This document shows positions 49,628-58,944 of a stretch of DNA of 64,000 nt, in pieces. Below the pieces are notes generated by a model that saw nothing but the letters and a program-made list of their open reading frames with translations, had not been told where the DNA came from and ran no database searches. Both the position numbers and the translations under genes were made by a program. How positions within the stretch are numbered: the stretch's first letter is position 1; the number at the start of each line of letters is the position of its first letter. This DNA is from Bacillota bacterium (lineage in GTDB: Bacteria; Bacillota; Clostridia; Christensenellales; CAG-917), in assembly GCA_023665365.1 (NCBI GenBank), contig JAMPEA010000001.1:19914-83913 (forward strand), given 5' to 3'.

Positions 49628-52249
49628 TTAGCCGTCAAGCTGTTTTTTGAGGTCGGTTAAAATCGTAAGCGCTTGAAGCGGAGTGAGGTTGTTTACGTCG
49701 GTATCGCGGATTTGCCTTTCGATTTTGCTCTCGCGCGTATCGAAAAGCCCTATCTGTTCCGTCACGTTGTCTTTGGCGGAGCTTAAAAGCATCCCGTTGG
49801 TATCTCTGCGTTTGCTGTCCGCCTCCAAGCCGTGCATAATGTTCTTTGCCCTGTCGATGACGGGTTTGCAAACGCCCGCAAGAGAGGCGACCTCCACGCC
49901 GAAACTCTGCGAAGCGCCGCCGCTTGCAATCTTATGCAGGAACACTATATTCTCGCCCGTTTGACTGATAAGCACGCGGTAGTTTTTGATACCCTCCAAA
50001 TCGTCAAGCTCCGTAAGTTCGTGGAAGTGTGTCGCAAACAACGTCTTGGCTTTCAGATTTTTAGTGATATATTCGAGCACAGCCCAAGCGATAGACAATC
50101 CGTCGAACGTTGAAGTGCCTCTGCCTATCTCGTCGAGAATGAGCAAGCTCGACCCCGTTGCGTAATTCAAAATAGTTGCAACCTCTATCATCTCGACCAT
50201 AAACGTACTTTGACCGCTGCTTAAATCGTCGCTTGCGCCTATGCGGGTGAAAATCCTGTCGGTGAGCGCAATATCTGCGGATTTGGCGGGCACGAAACAG
50301 CCGATATGCGCCATGAGCGTAATTATGGCGACCTGTCGCATATACGTACTCTTACCTGCCATATTGGGACCTGTTATTATCATCGTGCGGTTTTCATCGC
50401 CGTCGAGGAGCGTATCGTTGGGAACGTACGAGCCTTTGTCGATGAGTTGCTCGACGACCGGATGCCTGCCGTCGCGTATATCTATACTGCGCACCTTATC
50501 TCCGATATTGGGCTTGACGTACTTACCCGCCACCGATACGGTTGCGAAAGATAACAGCGCGTCAAGCGTACTTAGCGCGTGCGCCGTGGACTGCAACTGC
50601 GCCAGATTTTTGATACAAAGTTCTTTCAGATCAAAGAAAATCTTCGCCTCTATACTTTGCACGCTCGCCTCGGCGTTGAGGACTTTGTCCTCGATTTGTT
50701 TAAGCTCGTCGGTGATAAAGCGCTCGGCGTTGACAAGCGTTTGCTTGCGCTGATACCTGTAAGGCACTTTGTCGATAAACGACTTTGACACCTCGATATA
50801 GTATCCGAATATTTTGTTGTAGCTTATCTTCAAAGTGCGAATACCCGTCTCTTCCTTTTCGCGCGCTTCGAGCTCCGCAAGCCAATTTTTTGCGGTTTCT
50901 CTGATATTTCTGAAAGAATCGTACTGTTTATTGTAGCCGACTTTGATATATGGCTTGTTTTTGTAGTCGTTTACGGCGTCGCGGTCGATTGCGCCGATTA
51001 GCGTTTTATTTAGCGCATCGAGAGTATAAATCCCGCCCGCGATTTCCTTTAAAAGCGGAGTTTTCACCTCTTTCAAAGCGGATTTTAAGGACGGCAAAGA
51101 CGACAGCGTATCAGAAATCGACAACAAATCCTTGGGAGTGGCATTGCCGTAGGCGAGCTTTCCGTTTAGTCTTTCAAGGTCGCGCACGCTCGTAAGCGCG
51201 TCGGAAATGCGTTCTCTCAAAAGCCTGCTTCCGACAAGCTCTTCGACGGCATCAAGGCGTTTATTTATCTGCTTTGCGTCCTGCAAGGGCTTTTCTATGT
51301 AGTGACGCACGGTCCTTGCCCCCATAGCCGTTTTGGTCTTATCGAGCACCCAAAGCAAGGAGCCTTGACGTTTGCCGTCACGCGCCCTACTTGTAAGTTC
51401 CAGATTCCTGCGAGTGGCGCTATCGAGCATCATAAAGGATTTGTCGCGCACGAGAGATATTTTGGAAAGCTGTCCGAGCGAACGCTTCTGCGTTTGCGCA
51501 AGATATTCGAGCAGACCTCCCGCCGCGCTTACGGCGTTCGGCTTGTCGTCGCACTCAAAAGCAATCAGTGAACTTACGTTAAATGCGCTCAAAATCTTTT
51601 TTGTTGCGGTCGCAAGCGAGTAAGCGAAATCATAATAGCAACGGACGCGCTGGTCGCTGCTTTTGAAATATTGAAGTTTTTGATATTCCGATAAAAACTT
51701 GTCGTTGCAAATGACCTCTGCGGGCGAAATACTGCCGATAAAATCGGAAAGTCTGTCGAGATAATCCTCGCCCTTATATTCGTATACGCAAAACTCCCCC
51801 GTCGAAATATCCGTCCAGGCTATGCCGAAAGCATCGTTTGCGGAATACACCGACAAGAGGTAGTTCGACTTTTTTTCATCGAGTATTTCATCCTCCATGA
51901 CCGTGCCGCTGGATATGACGCGCACTACGTCTCGATCGACAAGCCCCTTTGTCGTAGCGGGGTCGGAAAGCTGTTCGCAAATGGCGACTCTGTATCCCGC
52001 GTCAATCAAACGTCTGATATAAGTATCCACCGCGTGATAAGGCACTCCGCACATAGGCGCGCGCTCTTCGAGCCCGCAGTCTCTGCCGGTGAGCGTCAAG
52101 TCGAGTACGCGCGAAGCGGTCTCGGCGTGCTCGAAAAACATTTCGTAAAAGTCCCCGAGCCTAAAAAACAGCAGACAGTCGGGATACTGTTCCTTGATTT
52201 GGAAATACCTCTTCATCATCGGAGATAGCTTCTCAAAATCTATAATCAT
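49628..52249 (-). CDS. mutS: DNA mismatch repair protein MutS
   Basis: 873 residues, full length. The mismatch-binding Phe-X-Glu is seen in RLGDFYEMFFEHA near residue 30; the ATPase has GPNMAGKSTYMRQ, LILDEIGRGTST and ATHFHEL. It detects mispairs and recruits MutL. Its ATG overlaps the miaB stop (ATGA); mutL follows after 20 bases. Confidence 0.98.
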   Translation of the reverse strand: MIIDFEKLSPMMKRYFQIKEQYPDCLLFFRLGDFYEMFFEHAETASRVLDLTLTGRDCGLEERAPMCGVPYHAVDTYIRRLIDAGYRVAICEQLSDPATTKGLVDRDVVRVISSGTVMEDEILDEKKSNYLLSVYSANDAFGIAWTDISTGEFCVYEYKGEDYLDRLSDFIGSISPAEVICNDKFLSEYQKLQYFKSSDQRVRCYYDFAYSLATATKKILSAFNVSSLIAFECDDKPNAVSAAGGLLEYLAQTQKRSLGQLSKISLVRDKSFMMLDSATRRNLELTSRARDGKRQGSLLWVLDKTKTAMGARTVRHYIEKPLQDAKQINKRLDAVEELVGSRLLRERISDALTSVRDLERLNGKLAYGNATPKDLLSISDTLSSLPSLKSALKEVKTPLLKEIAGGIYTLDALNKTLIGAIDRDAVNDYKNKPYIKVGYNKQYDSFRNIRETAKNWLAELEAREKEETGIRTLKISYNKIFGYYIEVSKSFIDKVPYRYQRKQTLVNAERFITDELKQIEDKVLNAEASVQSIEAKIFFDLKELCIKNLAQLQSTAHALSTLDALLSFATVSVAGKYVKPNIGDKVRSIDIRDGRHPVVEQLIDKGSYVPNDTLLDGDENRTMIITGPNMAGKSTYMRQVAIITLMAHIGCFVPAKSADIALTDRIFTRIGASDDLSSGQSTFMVEMIEVATILNYATGSSLLILDEIGRGTSTFDGLSIAWAVLEYITKNLKAKTLFATHFHELTELDDLEGIKNYRVLISQTGENIVFLHKIASGGASQSFGVEVASLAGVCKPVIDRAKNIMHGLEADSKRRDTNGMLLSSAKDNVTEQIGLFDTRESKIERQIRDTDVNNLTPLQALTILTDLKKQLDG

Positions 52250-53607
52250 AGTATTTCACCTTCTTTTCTTCCGAATAGCGACGCCGAGCGCGACTCGACG
52301 ATTTTTACGTTGAAAAACTTGCCAATATCGTCCTTCGACCCGTCGAACGTGACCAGCCTGCCGCTGTCCGTCCGTCCGCAAACTGCGCCGTCGGACTTTG
52401 CCGTGTCCTCGCAAAGCACTTCGTAAACTCCGCCCGTATACGTGTCGGAGATTTCCTTCGTTATGCGATTTTGAAGGGAGATAAGCCGCGAGATACGCTC
52501 CTGCTTGACGGCGTAAGGAATTTGTGCCATCTTAGCGGCGGGAGTGCCCTTCCTCGGCGAATAGATGAAAGTAAACGCGTTTGAAAAACGCACCTTTTCG
52601 ACTATATCGAGGGTGTCTTTAAAGTCCTCCTCCGTCTCCGTCGGGAAGCCCACCATTATATCCGTCGTTATGCCTATATTCGGCATACGCTCCCGCAGTT
52701 TATCTATTAAGCCGAGATATTTCGCGCTGTCATAGCGTCTGTTCATATCTCTTAGCACCCTGTCCGAGCCCGCTTGCATCGGAAGATGGAGATTTGAGCA
52801 TATCTTGCTCGAAGCCGCCATTTCGTCCATGACGCTCTCTGTCAAGTCCTTTGGATGAGAGGTCATAAATCTTACGCGGAATTTCCCCTCTATCTTGTCT
52901 ATCTCGTGCAGTAGAGTTGCAAAATTCACCTTGCCGCCCAAGTCGTTCCCATAAGAATTGACGTTTTGCCCGAGCAGAGTTATCTCCTTATATCCGTCAT
53001 CCACGCAACGCTTTACTTCGTCGAGCACGCTGTCTATGCTCCTTGAAATCTCCCTGCCTCTCACGTACGGCACGATGCAGTAGGAGCAAAAATTGTTGCA
53101 GCCGTATATGATATTCACCCAAGCGTTCGGAAAACTCGTGCGGACCGTGGGGGTGTTTTCGTCGATTTCGAGATAATCAGACGGAAGAGTGTTGTCAAAA
53201 CAGCGATACTTTTTATCACTGCGTTTTTTTACGTTTTCGCGAGAAATCAAAACCTTGTCTATCTCGTCCGCAATCATAGCGATATTGCGAGTCCCGAGCA
53301 CAATATCCACATAAGGATATTTTTCGCGGATACTTTCGCAAACTCCGTCCTGTTGAGGCATACACCCGACTACGGCGACGACAAGCGACGGCTTTTGTTT
53401 TTTAAGCCCCTTTATTATGCCTATATTGCCGAGTGCGCGGCGCTCTGCGGTGTCGCGGATACAACACGTGTTGAAAACGACAACGTCCGCGTCCTCTTGG
53501 GCGCCACACTCCTCGTAGCCCTTTGCCGCGAGTATGCCCGCAAGTTTTTCGGACTCGTGTACGTTCATCTGACAGCCATAGGTGTTTATAAAATATTTCT
53601 TTAACAT
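52246..53607 (-). CDS. miaB: tRNA-2-methylthio-N6-dimethylallyladenosine synthase
   Basis: 453 residues. Three cysteines of the UPF0004 domain (NTYGCQMN, FNTCCIRD, VGCMPQ), radical SAM CNNFCSYC cluster, and a TRAM domain at the C terminus. It adds the methylthio group at C2 of i6A37. It heads the miaB-mutS-mutL-miaA run and is divergent from the PBP gene; the 98-bp intergenic region is AT-rich with no promoter I can assign safely. Confidence 0.97.
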   Translation of the reverse strand: MLKKYFINTYGCQMNVHESEKLAGILAAKGYEECGAQEDADVVVFNTCCIRDTAERRALGNIGIIKGLKKQKPSLVVAVVGCMPQQDGVCESIREKYPYVDIVLGTRNIAMIADEIDKVLISRENVKKRSDKKYRCFDNTLPSDYLEIDENTPTVRTSFPNAWVNIIYGCNNFCSYCIVPYVRGREISRSIDSVLDEVKRCVDDGYKEITLLGQNVNSYGNDLGGKVNFATLLHEIDKIEGKFRVRFMTSHPKDLTESVMDEMAASSKICSNLHLPMQAGSDRVLRDMNRRYDSAKYLGLIDKLRERMPNIGITTDIMVGFPTETEEDFKDTLDIVEKVRFSNAFTFIYSPRKGTPAAKMAQIPYAVKQERISRLISLQNRITKEISDTYTGGVYEVLCEDTAKSDGAVCGRTDSGRLVTFDGSKDDIGKFFNVKIVESRSASLFGRKEGEIL

Positions 53608-53705
53608 CGATTTCTTTCGTTCTCCCGCACGTATACACGCACGCGCGCACTGTTTTTAGACTACCATTATACATAAAAATTTCGGATAAAACAATAATAA
53701 TTTAG

Positions 53706-56033
53706 ATGAAAAACAATCCCGATACGCAAAATATTTTCGATATTGAGCAAAAACGCCGCAAACGCAAGCGCATTATCCTCATCGTATGCATAACGTTGAT
53801 ACTGCTTCCGCTTTTTGTTATCGCCTGTACGGTGGGCGGATTTGCAATATGGGCAAATACTCAAAAGATTGATGCGAGTCTGCTCCCGACCGCGACGGCA
53901 GTTCCGACTTTCTATGACAGGGACGGAAACGAACTTCCATATGCGGATTCCAACTACGTTGATATAAATCTCGTAAGCGACGATTTAAAGTACGCTTTCG
54001 TCGCCCTCGAAGATAAGCGATTTTATAAGCACAACGGCTACGACCTAACGCGCATGATAGGCGCAATGCTCAACAATATAAAGGCAGGTTCCGTGCGCGA
54101 GGGCGCGTCAACTATCACCCAGCAACTCGTAAAAAATACCCACCTATCGCACGAGCGCACCCTATCTCGCAAACTAAAAGAACTTGCCCTTGCGATAAAT
54201 CTCGAAAAGCAGTATAGCAAGGACGAAATCCTCGCAATGTATTTGTCCGTCATATATTTCGGAAGCGGCGCATACGGCGTAAAGCAGGCGGCGGATTTGT
54301 ACTTCGATAAAAATATCGAGGATTTGACGCTCGCAGAGTGCGCAACGCTTGCGGGAATTATAAAAAATCCGTCCAAGTATTCGCCGACTAAAAATCCCGA
54401 CGAGAGTATCAAGCGCAGGAACGTGGTTTTAAATGTCATGCGCGCCGAGGGATATATAAACGATGAGGAGGCGGAAGCGGCAAAATCGCAACCGCTTACA
54501 GTCGCAAATGCGCAGGACGAAGCGCAAAACGACGCCCCTCTAAACGCCAAGGCGTGCGAATACTATATTTCGCAAGCCGCAAAAGAGGTTTGCGATGCGC
54601 TGAATATTACAAAATATCAACTTAGCAACTCGGGTTTAAAAATTTACACCCATTTAGATGCTCGATTACAAGCCGACCTCGAAAAAATGAGGCACAGCGA
54701 TGATAACTTTGAATCCGACGGCATCGGCAATGTATCCATAGTCATCGACAATGAAAATTGCGCCGTACTCGCACATTCTTCCTCATATCCCTACACCGTA
54801 TCCCGACAGGCGGGTTCGGTGCTCAAACCGCTTGCCATCTACGCACCCGCCCTCGATAAAAATTTAATTACGCTTGCAACCCCGATTATCGACGAAAAAA
54901 TAGATTTCAACGGCTTCTCGCCCGATAACTACGCAGGGATTTACTACGGCGATACCACTGTGCGCGAGGCGATTAAAAAATCGATGAACAGCGTCAGCGT
55001 AAAAGTTTTGGACTATCTCGGAAGCGAGGACAGCGCGCGCTATCTCGACAGCTTCGGCATTTCGATAGACGACAGCGACAAAAACTACGCCCTCGCACTC
55101 GGCGCAACCGCAAAAGGCGTGACTCCCGTAAGTATAGCGAGCGCATACGCCTCGCTTGCAAGGGGCGGCGAATATACGTCGCCGTCCTACGTGCGCTTCG
55201 CGGTTGACGGCGGCAATAAGATCTTGTCAAACGAACGTACTTCGCCGTCTAACACGCAAGTATCTCATCAAGTGCTTGCAAAAAGCACCGCGTCGCTTAT
55301 AACTTCCGCACTTTTAGATACTGTTAAGGACGGCACGGCAAAAACGCTCGGCGCGCTTTCGTTTGAAGTAGCGTCAAAGACAGGTACGGTCGAGCGCGCA
55401 AGCGGCGGCAACAGCGACGCTTGGAACGCAAGTTATAACGATAGATTTACTGTGCTCGTTTGGCACGGAAGCGACGAGGATATGAGCGAAAAAGGCGGAG
55501 GCTATCCCACCCGTCACGCGCTTAAAATCTGGCAGGCTATTTCGCAGAAAAACGCGATTAGCGACAAACTTTCTTTGAGCGGCGGAGTAATTTCAGCAGA
55601 CGTCGATATATACTCTACAAAGCTCAACCGCGAAGTAGTTTTAGCAAGCGAAAATACCCCGTTAGAATATCGAAAGTCCGAATATTTTTCGCTAAACAAT
55701 CTGCCTACCGCAAACGGCTCGAAATTTGATAAAATTTCCGAAATAGACTTGGAAGTGTCAAATAAACAAGGTGTAGTCACTCTCAATTTCAGAAGCGAAA
55801 ACATATATGAATACGAAGTGTACAGGCAGGACGTTTTAGGCTCAAACCTCATCTATTCCGATAGCGGAAACGACGACAGTATAACGGTTGTCGATCGCCC
55901 CATCGCGTTTGACGGCAAAGTGGATTATACGCTAATTTGCCGCCTTAAAAACAACGAGGAAATTTCATCATCAATATCTAAATCTGTGTATATCGACAGT
56001 AGCTTGTCGGAGTGGAGTATAGATGTGCTATAA
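53706..56033 (+). CDS. Class A penicillin-binding protein (PBP1A-like)
   Basis: 775 residues. Short cytoplasmic N terminus, one membrane span (about 22-46), glycosyltransferase domain (EDKRFYKHNGYD with catalytic Glu, EGASTITQQLVKN, SRKLKELALAINLEK) and transpeptidase with SVLK in AGSVLKPLA, SMN in KKSMNSVSV and SKTGTVERA. After it a C-terminal beta-rich extension (about 670-775) resembles an Ig or fibronectin fold. It polymerises and crosslinks peptidoglycan outside the membrane. The Ser motif has SVLK instead of the usual STFK, still a valid SXXK. No clear ribosome binding site. Confidence 0.95.
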   Translation: MKNNPDTQNIFDIEQKRRKRKRIILIVCITLILLPLFVIACTVGGFAIWANTQKIDASLLPTATAVPTFYDRDGNELPYADSNYVDINLVSDDLKYAFVALEDKRFYKHNGYDLTRMIGAMLNNIKAGSVREGASTITQQLVKNTHLSHERTLSRKLKELALAINLEKQYSKDEILAMYLSVIYFGSGAYGVKQAADLYFDKNIEDLTLAECATLAGIIKNPSKYSPTKNPDESIKRRNVVLNVMRAEGYINDEEAEAAKSQPLTVANAQDEAQNDAPLNAKACEYYISQAAKEVCDALNITKYQLSNSGLKIYTHLDARLQADLEKMRHSDDNFESDGIGNVSIVIDNENCAVLAHSSSYPYTVSRQAGSVLKPLAIYAPALDKNLITLATPIIDEKIDFNGFSPDNYAGIYYGDTTVREAIKKSMNSVSVKVLDYLGSEDSARYLDSFGISIDDSDKNYALALGATAKGVTPVSIASAYASLARGGEYTSPSYVRFAVDGGNKILSNERTSPSNTQVSHQVLAKSTASLITSALLDTVKDGTAKTLGALSFEVASKTGTVERASGGNSDAWNASYNDRFTVLVWHGSDEDMSEKGGGYPTRHALKIWQAISQKNAISDKLSLSGGVISADVDIYSTKLNREVVLASENTPLEYRKSEYFSLNNLPTANGSKFDKISEIDLEVSNKQGVVTLNFRSENIYEYEVYRQDVLGSNLIYSDSGNDDSITVVDRPIAFDGKVDYTLICRLKNNEEISSSISKSVYIDSSLSEWSIDVL

Positions 56034-56039
56034 AGCAAA

Positions 56040-57218
56040 TCATCTCTTTTCTATGCCCGCTATCGCCCTTTCGACAAGCGCTTCTATATCAAGTTTGCGC
56101 TCGGCTTCTTCGACCTTTTTCAAATTGGGATGAATGGACGGATTTTTGGGTAAAAATATCGTACAGCAATCCTCAAAGGGCTGAATTGAGATTTCATATG
56201 TCCCTATCTTCTCGGAAAGCGCCATAGTTTCTTCCTTGTCGAACGCGATAAGCGGTCTGAATATCGGAAGTCCCGCGCATGATTCCGTCGAGGTCATACT
56301 CTCCACCGTCTGCGAAGCCACCTGCCCGAGGCTCTCGCCCGTGATTATTGCAAGGCAACCCTCTTTTTTTGCAACGACGGTTGCAATGCGCATCATAAAG
56401 CGGCGCATAATCGTAATCATAAATTCCGCGGGACATTTTTCGTGGATTTCGAGTTGTATTTCGGTGAACGGAACGATATATAGCGGCATCTCGGCGGTGT
56501 ACGGGCTTATAATATCCCGAAGTTCCGCAACTTTCGCCGTCGCGCGCTCGGACGTATAAGGCGGCGATGCAAAATGTATGGCAAGCTGTTTCATTCCTCT
56601 TTTTGCCATCATATATCCGGCAACGGGCGAATCTATTCCGCCCGACAAAAGTAATAATCCCTTGCTCGAACAGCCCACAGGCAAGCCGCCCGCGCCCGCA
56701 ATTTTGTCACTGTAAACGTAAGCAAATCCGTTTTCGCGTATGTCTACGTAAATTTCATAATCAAAATCCGTCAAATTCACTTTGAAATTCGAGTTTTGAA
56801 GCACGTGTTCTGCAAGCATTGCCGCAATCTCAAATGATTTCATCGGGATATGCTTATCCGCTCTTTTCACAGTCATTCTGAAAGTCGGGTTTGAAAGCGT
56901 GTTTTCCTCAACCAGTTTGACCGTCAGTGCTTTTACGCTGTCTGCAATTTCCGAAAATCCGTTTTGATAATCGCAAACAGCTCTGTCAGCTACTGACAGT
57001 GAGTGTATCCCAAACACTTTTTTCAATTTGTCAATAATTTCTTCTTCGCAATTAACGTCGTAACCGCTTACGGTATATCGCGCTTGCGAACGGCTAAACT
57101 CGTATTTAAAGTTTTTGAGCGCGTGCTTGATATTGTTGATAAGCAGGCTTTCGAAATAACTCTTATTCTTACCCTTTAAAAAAATTTCGCCGTAGCGTAT
57201 GATAATCACTCTATCCAT
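56040..57218 (-). CDS. thiI: tRNA uracil 4-sulfurtransferase ThiI
   Basis: 392 residues. NFLD and THUMP domains (to about 165), then a PP-loop adenylase with LLSGGIDSPVAG. The short form without a C-terminal rhodanese domain is normal in Firmicutes. Sulfur comes from the cysteine desulfurase encoded just upstream. GAGGT before the ATG; stop six bases from the convergent PBP gene. Confidence 0.96.
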   Translation of the reverse strand: MDRVIIIRYGEIFLKGKNKSYFESLLINNIKHALKNFKYEFSRSQARYTVSGYDVNCEEEIIDKLKKVFGIHSLSVADRAVCDYQNGFSEIADSVKALTVKLVEENTLSNPTFRMTVKRADKHIPMKSFEIAAMLAEHVLQNSNFKVNLTDFDYEIYVDIRENGFAYVYSDKIAGAGGLPVGCSSKGLLLLSGGIDSPVAGYMMAKRGMKQLAIHFASPPYTSERATAKVAELRDIISPYTAEMPLYIVPFTEIQLEIHEKCPAEFMITIMRRFMMRIATVVAKKEGCLAIITGESLGQVASQTVESMTSTESCAGLPIFRPLIAFDKEETMALSEKIGTYEISIQPFEDCCTIFLPKNPSIHPNLKKVEEAERKLDIEALVERAIAGIEKR

Positions 57219-57233
57219 ATATTTACCTCGTAT

Positions 57234-58382
57234 CTAAACGCGTCTGAATTTTGTAAGCACGGACAACTCATCTTTTATTGCGCTTACAACCGTGTCCACT
57301 TCGTCAACGTCGTTTTCATCGCTTATACTGAAACGTATTATTCCGTCGCGGTGGTTTTCATCAAGCCCGAGCAGACTTTTAAATCTGCTTTCATGATGCG
57401 AACTGCACGCCGAGCCTATCCCGACCAAAATTCCGTATTTTTCAAGCGAGTGTAGCAACACCTCGCCGCGCACGTCCTTAAAAGCCACGCTAAGCACGTT
57501 CGGGACTGAATTTTGTATATCGGTTATAATTACTACGTTATCTATTTGTGCTTTAATTTTTTTGCATAAGTATTCTCGATATTGCGAAATTTTAGAATAG
57601 TTTTCATTAAAATTATCGTAAATGTAGCTTTTTACTGCTTCTTCAAAGCCCACAATCGCGGGATAGTTTTCCGTGCCTGAGCGCATACCCTTTTCCTGCC
57701 CTCCGCCGTACAGCAACGGTTTAAGCGAAACTCCTTTTTTGACAAAAAGAGCGCCTATACCCTTAGGTCCGTGCAATTTATGCGCCGATACGCTGTATAA
57801 ATCCACGCCGAGCGCGCGCAAGTTTACGGGGATTTTTCCGAATGCCTGTACGCCGTCGCAATGAAATACCGCCCGCGGAGCAATCTGTTTTGTAAGTTTA
57901 ATAAGCGCGGATATATCGTTTATTCCGCCCGTCTCGTTGCTTGCGTGCATAACGGACACAAGCGACACTCTGTCGTTTAAAAGTTTTTTGAATTCGTCTA
58001 CGATGACTACTCCGCTGCTATTTATAGGCGCAAACTGCACGTCGTAACCTTGCGACAAGAGCTCGGTTGTTGCGGCGTTAATCGAATCATGCTCGCCCGC
58101 GCCGACAATAATGCGGCTTCCCTTTTGTTTTCGCAAGGAAAACAGCGCGGTATTGTTGGCTTCCGTCCCTCCCGACGTAAAATACAGCTCGCCGTCGGGC
58201 GCGTGCATTGCCGATTTAATCGTATCCCTTGCTTGACGAATATTTTGCGAAATATTGACGGACTGAACGTATAAAGCCGACGGATTGAAATAATCTTCCG
58301 TCATCGCTTCGGTCATTTTTTTTACGACTTCCGCACCCATTGCGGTCGTCGCGGCGTTGTCAAGATATATAAGTTTGTCCAT
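57234..58382 (-). CDS. Cysteine desulfurase (NifS/IscS family)
   Basis: 382 residues. YLDNAATTAMG, HASNETGGIND, HCDGVQAFGK, PLP lysine in SVSAHKLHGPKG and the catalytic loop with GSACSSHHESRF. Pairing with thiI (16-bp gap) implies that it feeds sulfur for s4U and perhaps thiamin. The ATG at 58382 is joined to the upstream stop as TAATG, so translation is coupled. Confidence 0.95.
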   Translation of the reverse strand: MDKLIYLDNAATTAMGAEVVKKMTEAMTEDYFNPSALYVQSVNISQNIRQARDTIKSAMHAPDGELYFTSGGTEANNTALFSLRKQKGSRIIVGAGEHDSINAATTELLSQGYDVQFAPINSSGVVIVDEFKKLLNDRVSLVSVMHASNETGGINDISALIKLTKQIAPRAVFHCDGVQAFGKIPVNLRALGVDLYSVSAHKLHGPKGIGALFVKKGVSLKPLLYGGGQEKGMRSGTENYPAIVGFEEAVKSYIYDNFNENYSKISQYREYLCKKIKAQIDNVVIITDIQNSVPNVLSVAFKDVRGEVLLHSLEKYGILVGIGSACSSHHESRFKSLLGLDENHRDGIIRFSISDENDVDEVDTVVSAIKDELSVLTKFRRV

Positions 58383-58888
58383 TATTCCACTTCGCAACAG
58401 TTTTCAAATTTGCCGCCCAACGCTTCTCTAAGCAACGCTTGCATATAAGTATCGGGCGCAAACAGCAATCTGCGTCGCTTGTCATTTTCTATATAGATAA
58501 TTTGATATACTCCACGCTCATAAGTAGCATTGCAAGCAACTATATCGTTTTCGTCGCTCAGACCTTCCATAATCGTGCAAGTCTCCACGTCGTTCAGCAT
58601 AAGCGAAATCAATCTGCTCGTTTTGCCCATAAGGTCCTTTTTTGCAACCGTCAGACGCGTAGGAGAAAACTCGTATATATACTCTTTTGCGCTGGTGTTA
58701 TAAAAGTGCATATAGACTATCCCCACCGCGAATATGATTAGAAAAGGAAACACGAAATACCACTTCAAAAATATCGTAAGCATAAGAAAACCGAGCGAAA
58801 ACAAAACCGCCGCAATGCCTATCCATTGCTTGGATTTCGTCTTTGACGATACCGTTATTTCAACCGTTTGAGAATATTGTTCGGTCAT
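58382..58888 (-). CDS. Small two-span membrane protein, DUF6106-like
   Basis: 168 residues with two adjacent hydrophobic spans (about 22-62) and a cytosolic beta-rich domain (KEYIYEFSPTRLTVAKKDLMG, IVACNATYERGVYQIIYIEN). The shape and sequence resemble DUF6106 proteins of Clostridia, function unknown. GAGGT before the ATG. It is coupled to the cysteine desulfurase gene downstream and follows mutS2 by 56 bp. Confidence 0.72.
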   Translation of the reverse strand: MTEQYSQTVEITVSSKTKSKQWIGIAAVLFSLGFLMLTIFLKWYFVFPFLIIFAVGIVYMHFYNTSAKEYIYEFSPTRLTVAKKDLMGKTSRLISLMLNDVETCTIMEGLSDENDIVACNATYERGVYQIIYIENDKRRRLLFAPDTYMQALLREALGGKFENCCEVE

Positions 58889-58944
58889 TTTACCTCGTTA
58901 GATAGTTGGTTTTGCTATTTTTATGCTACAACTGCGATTAGCGT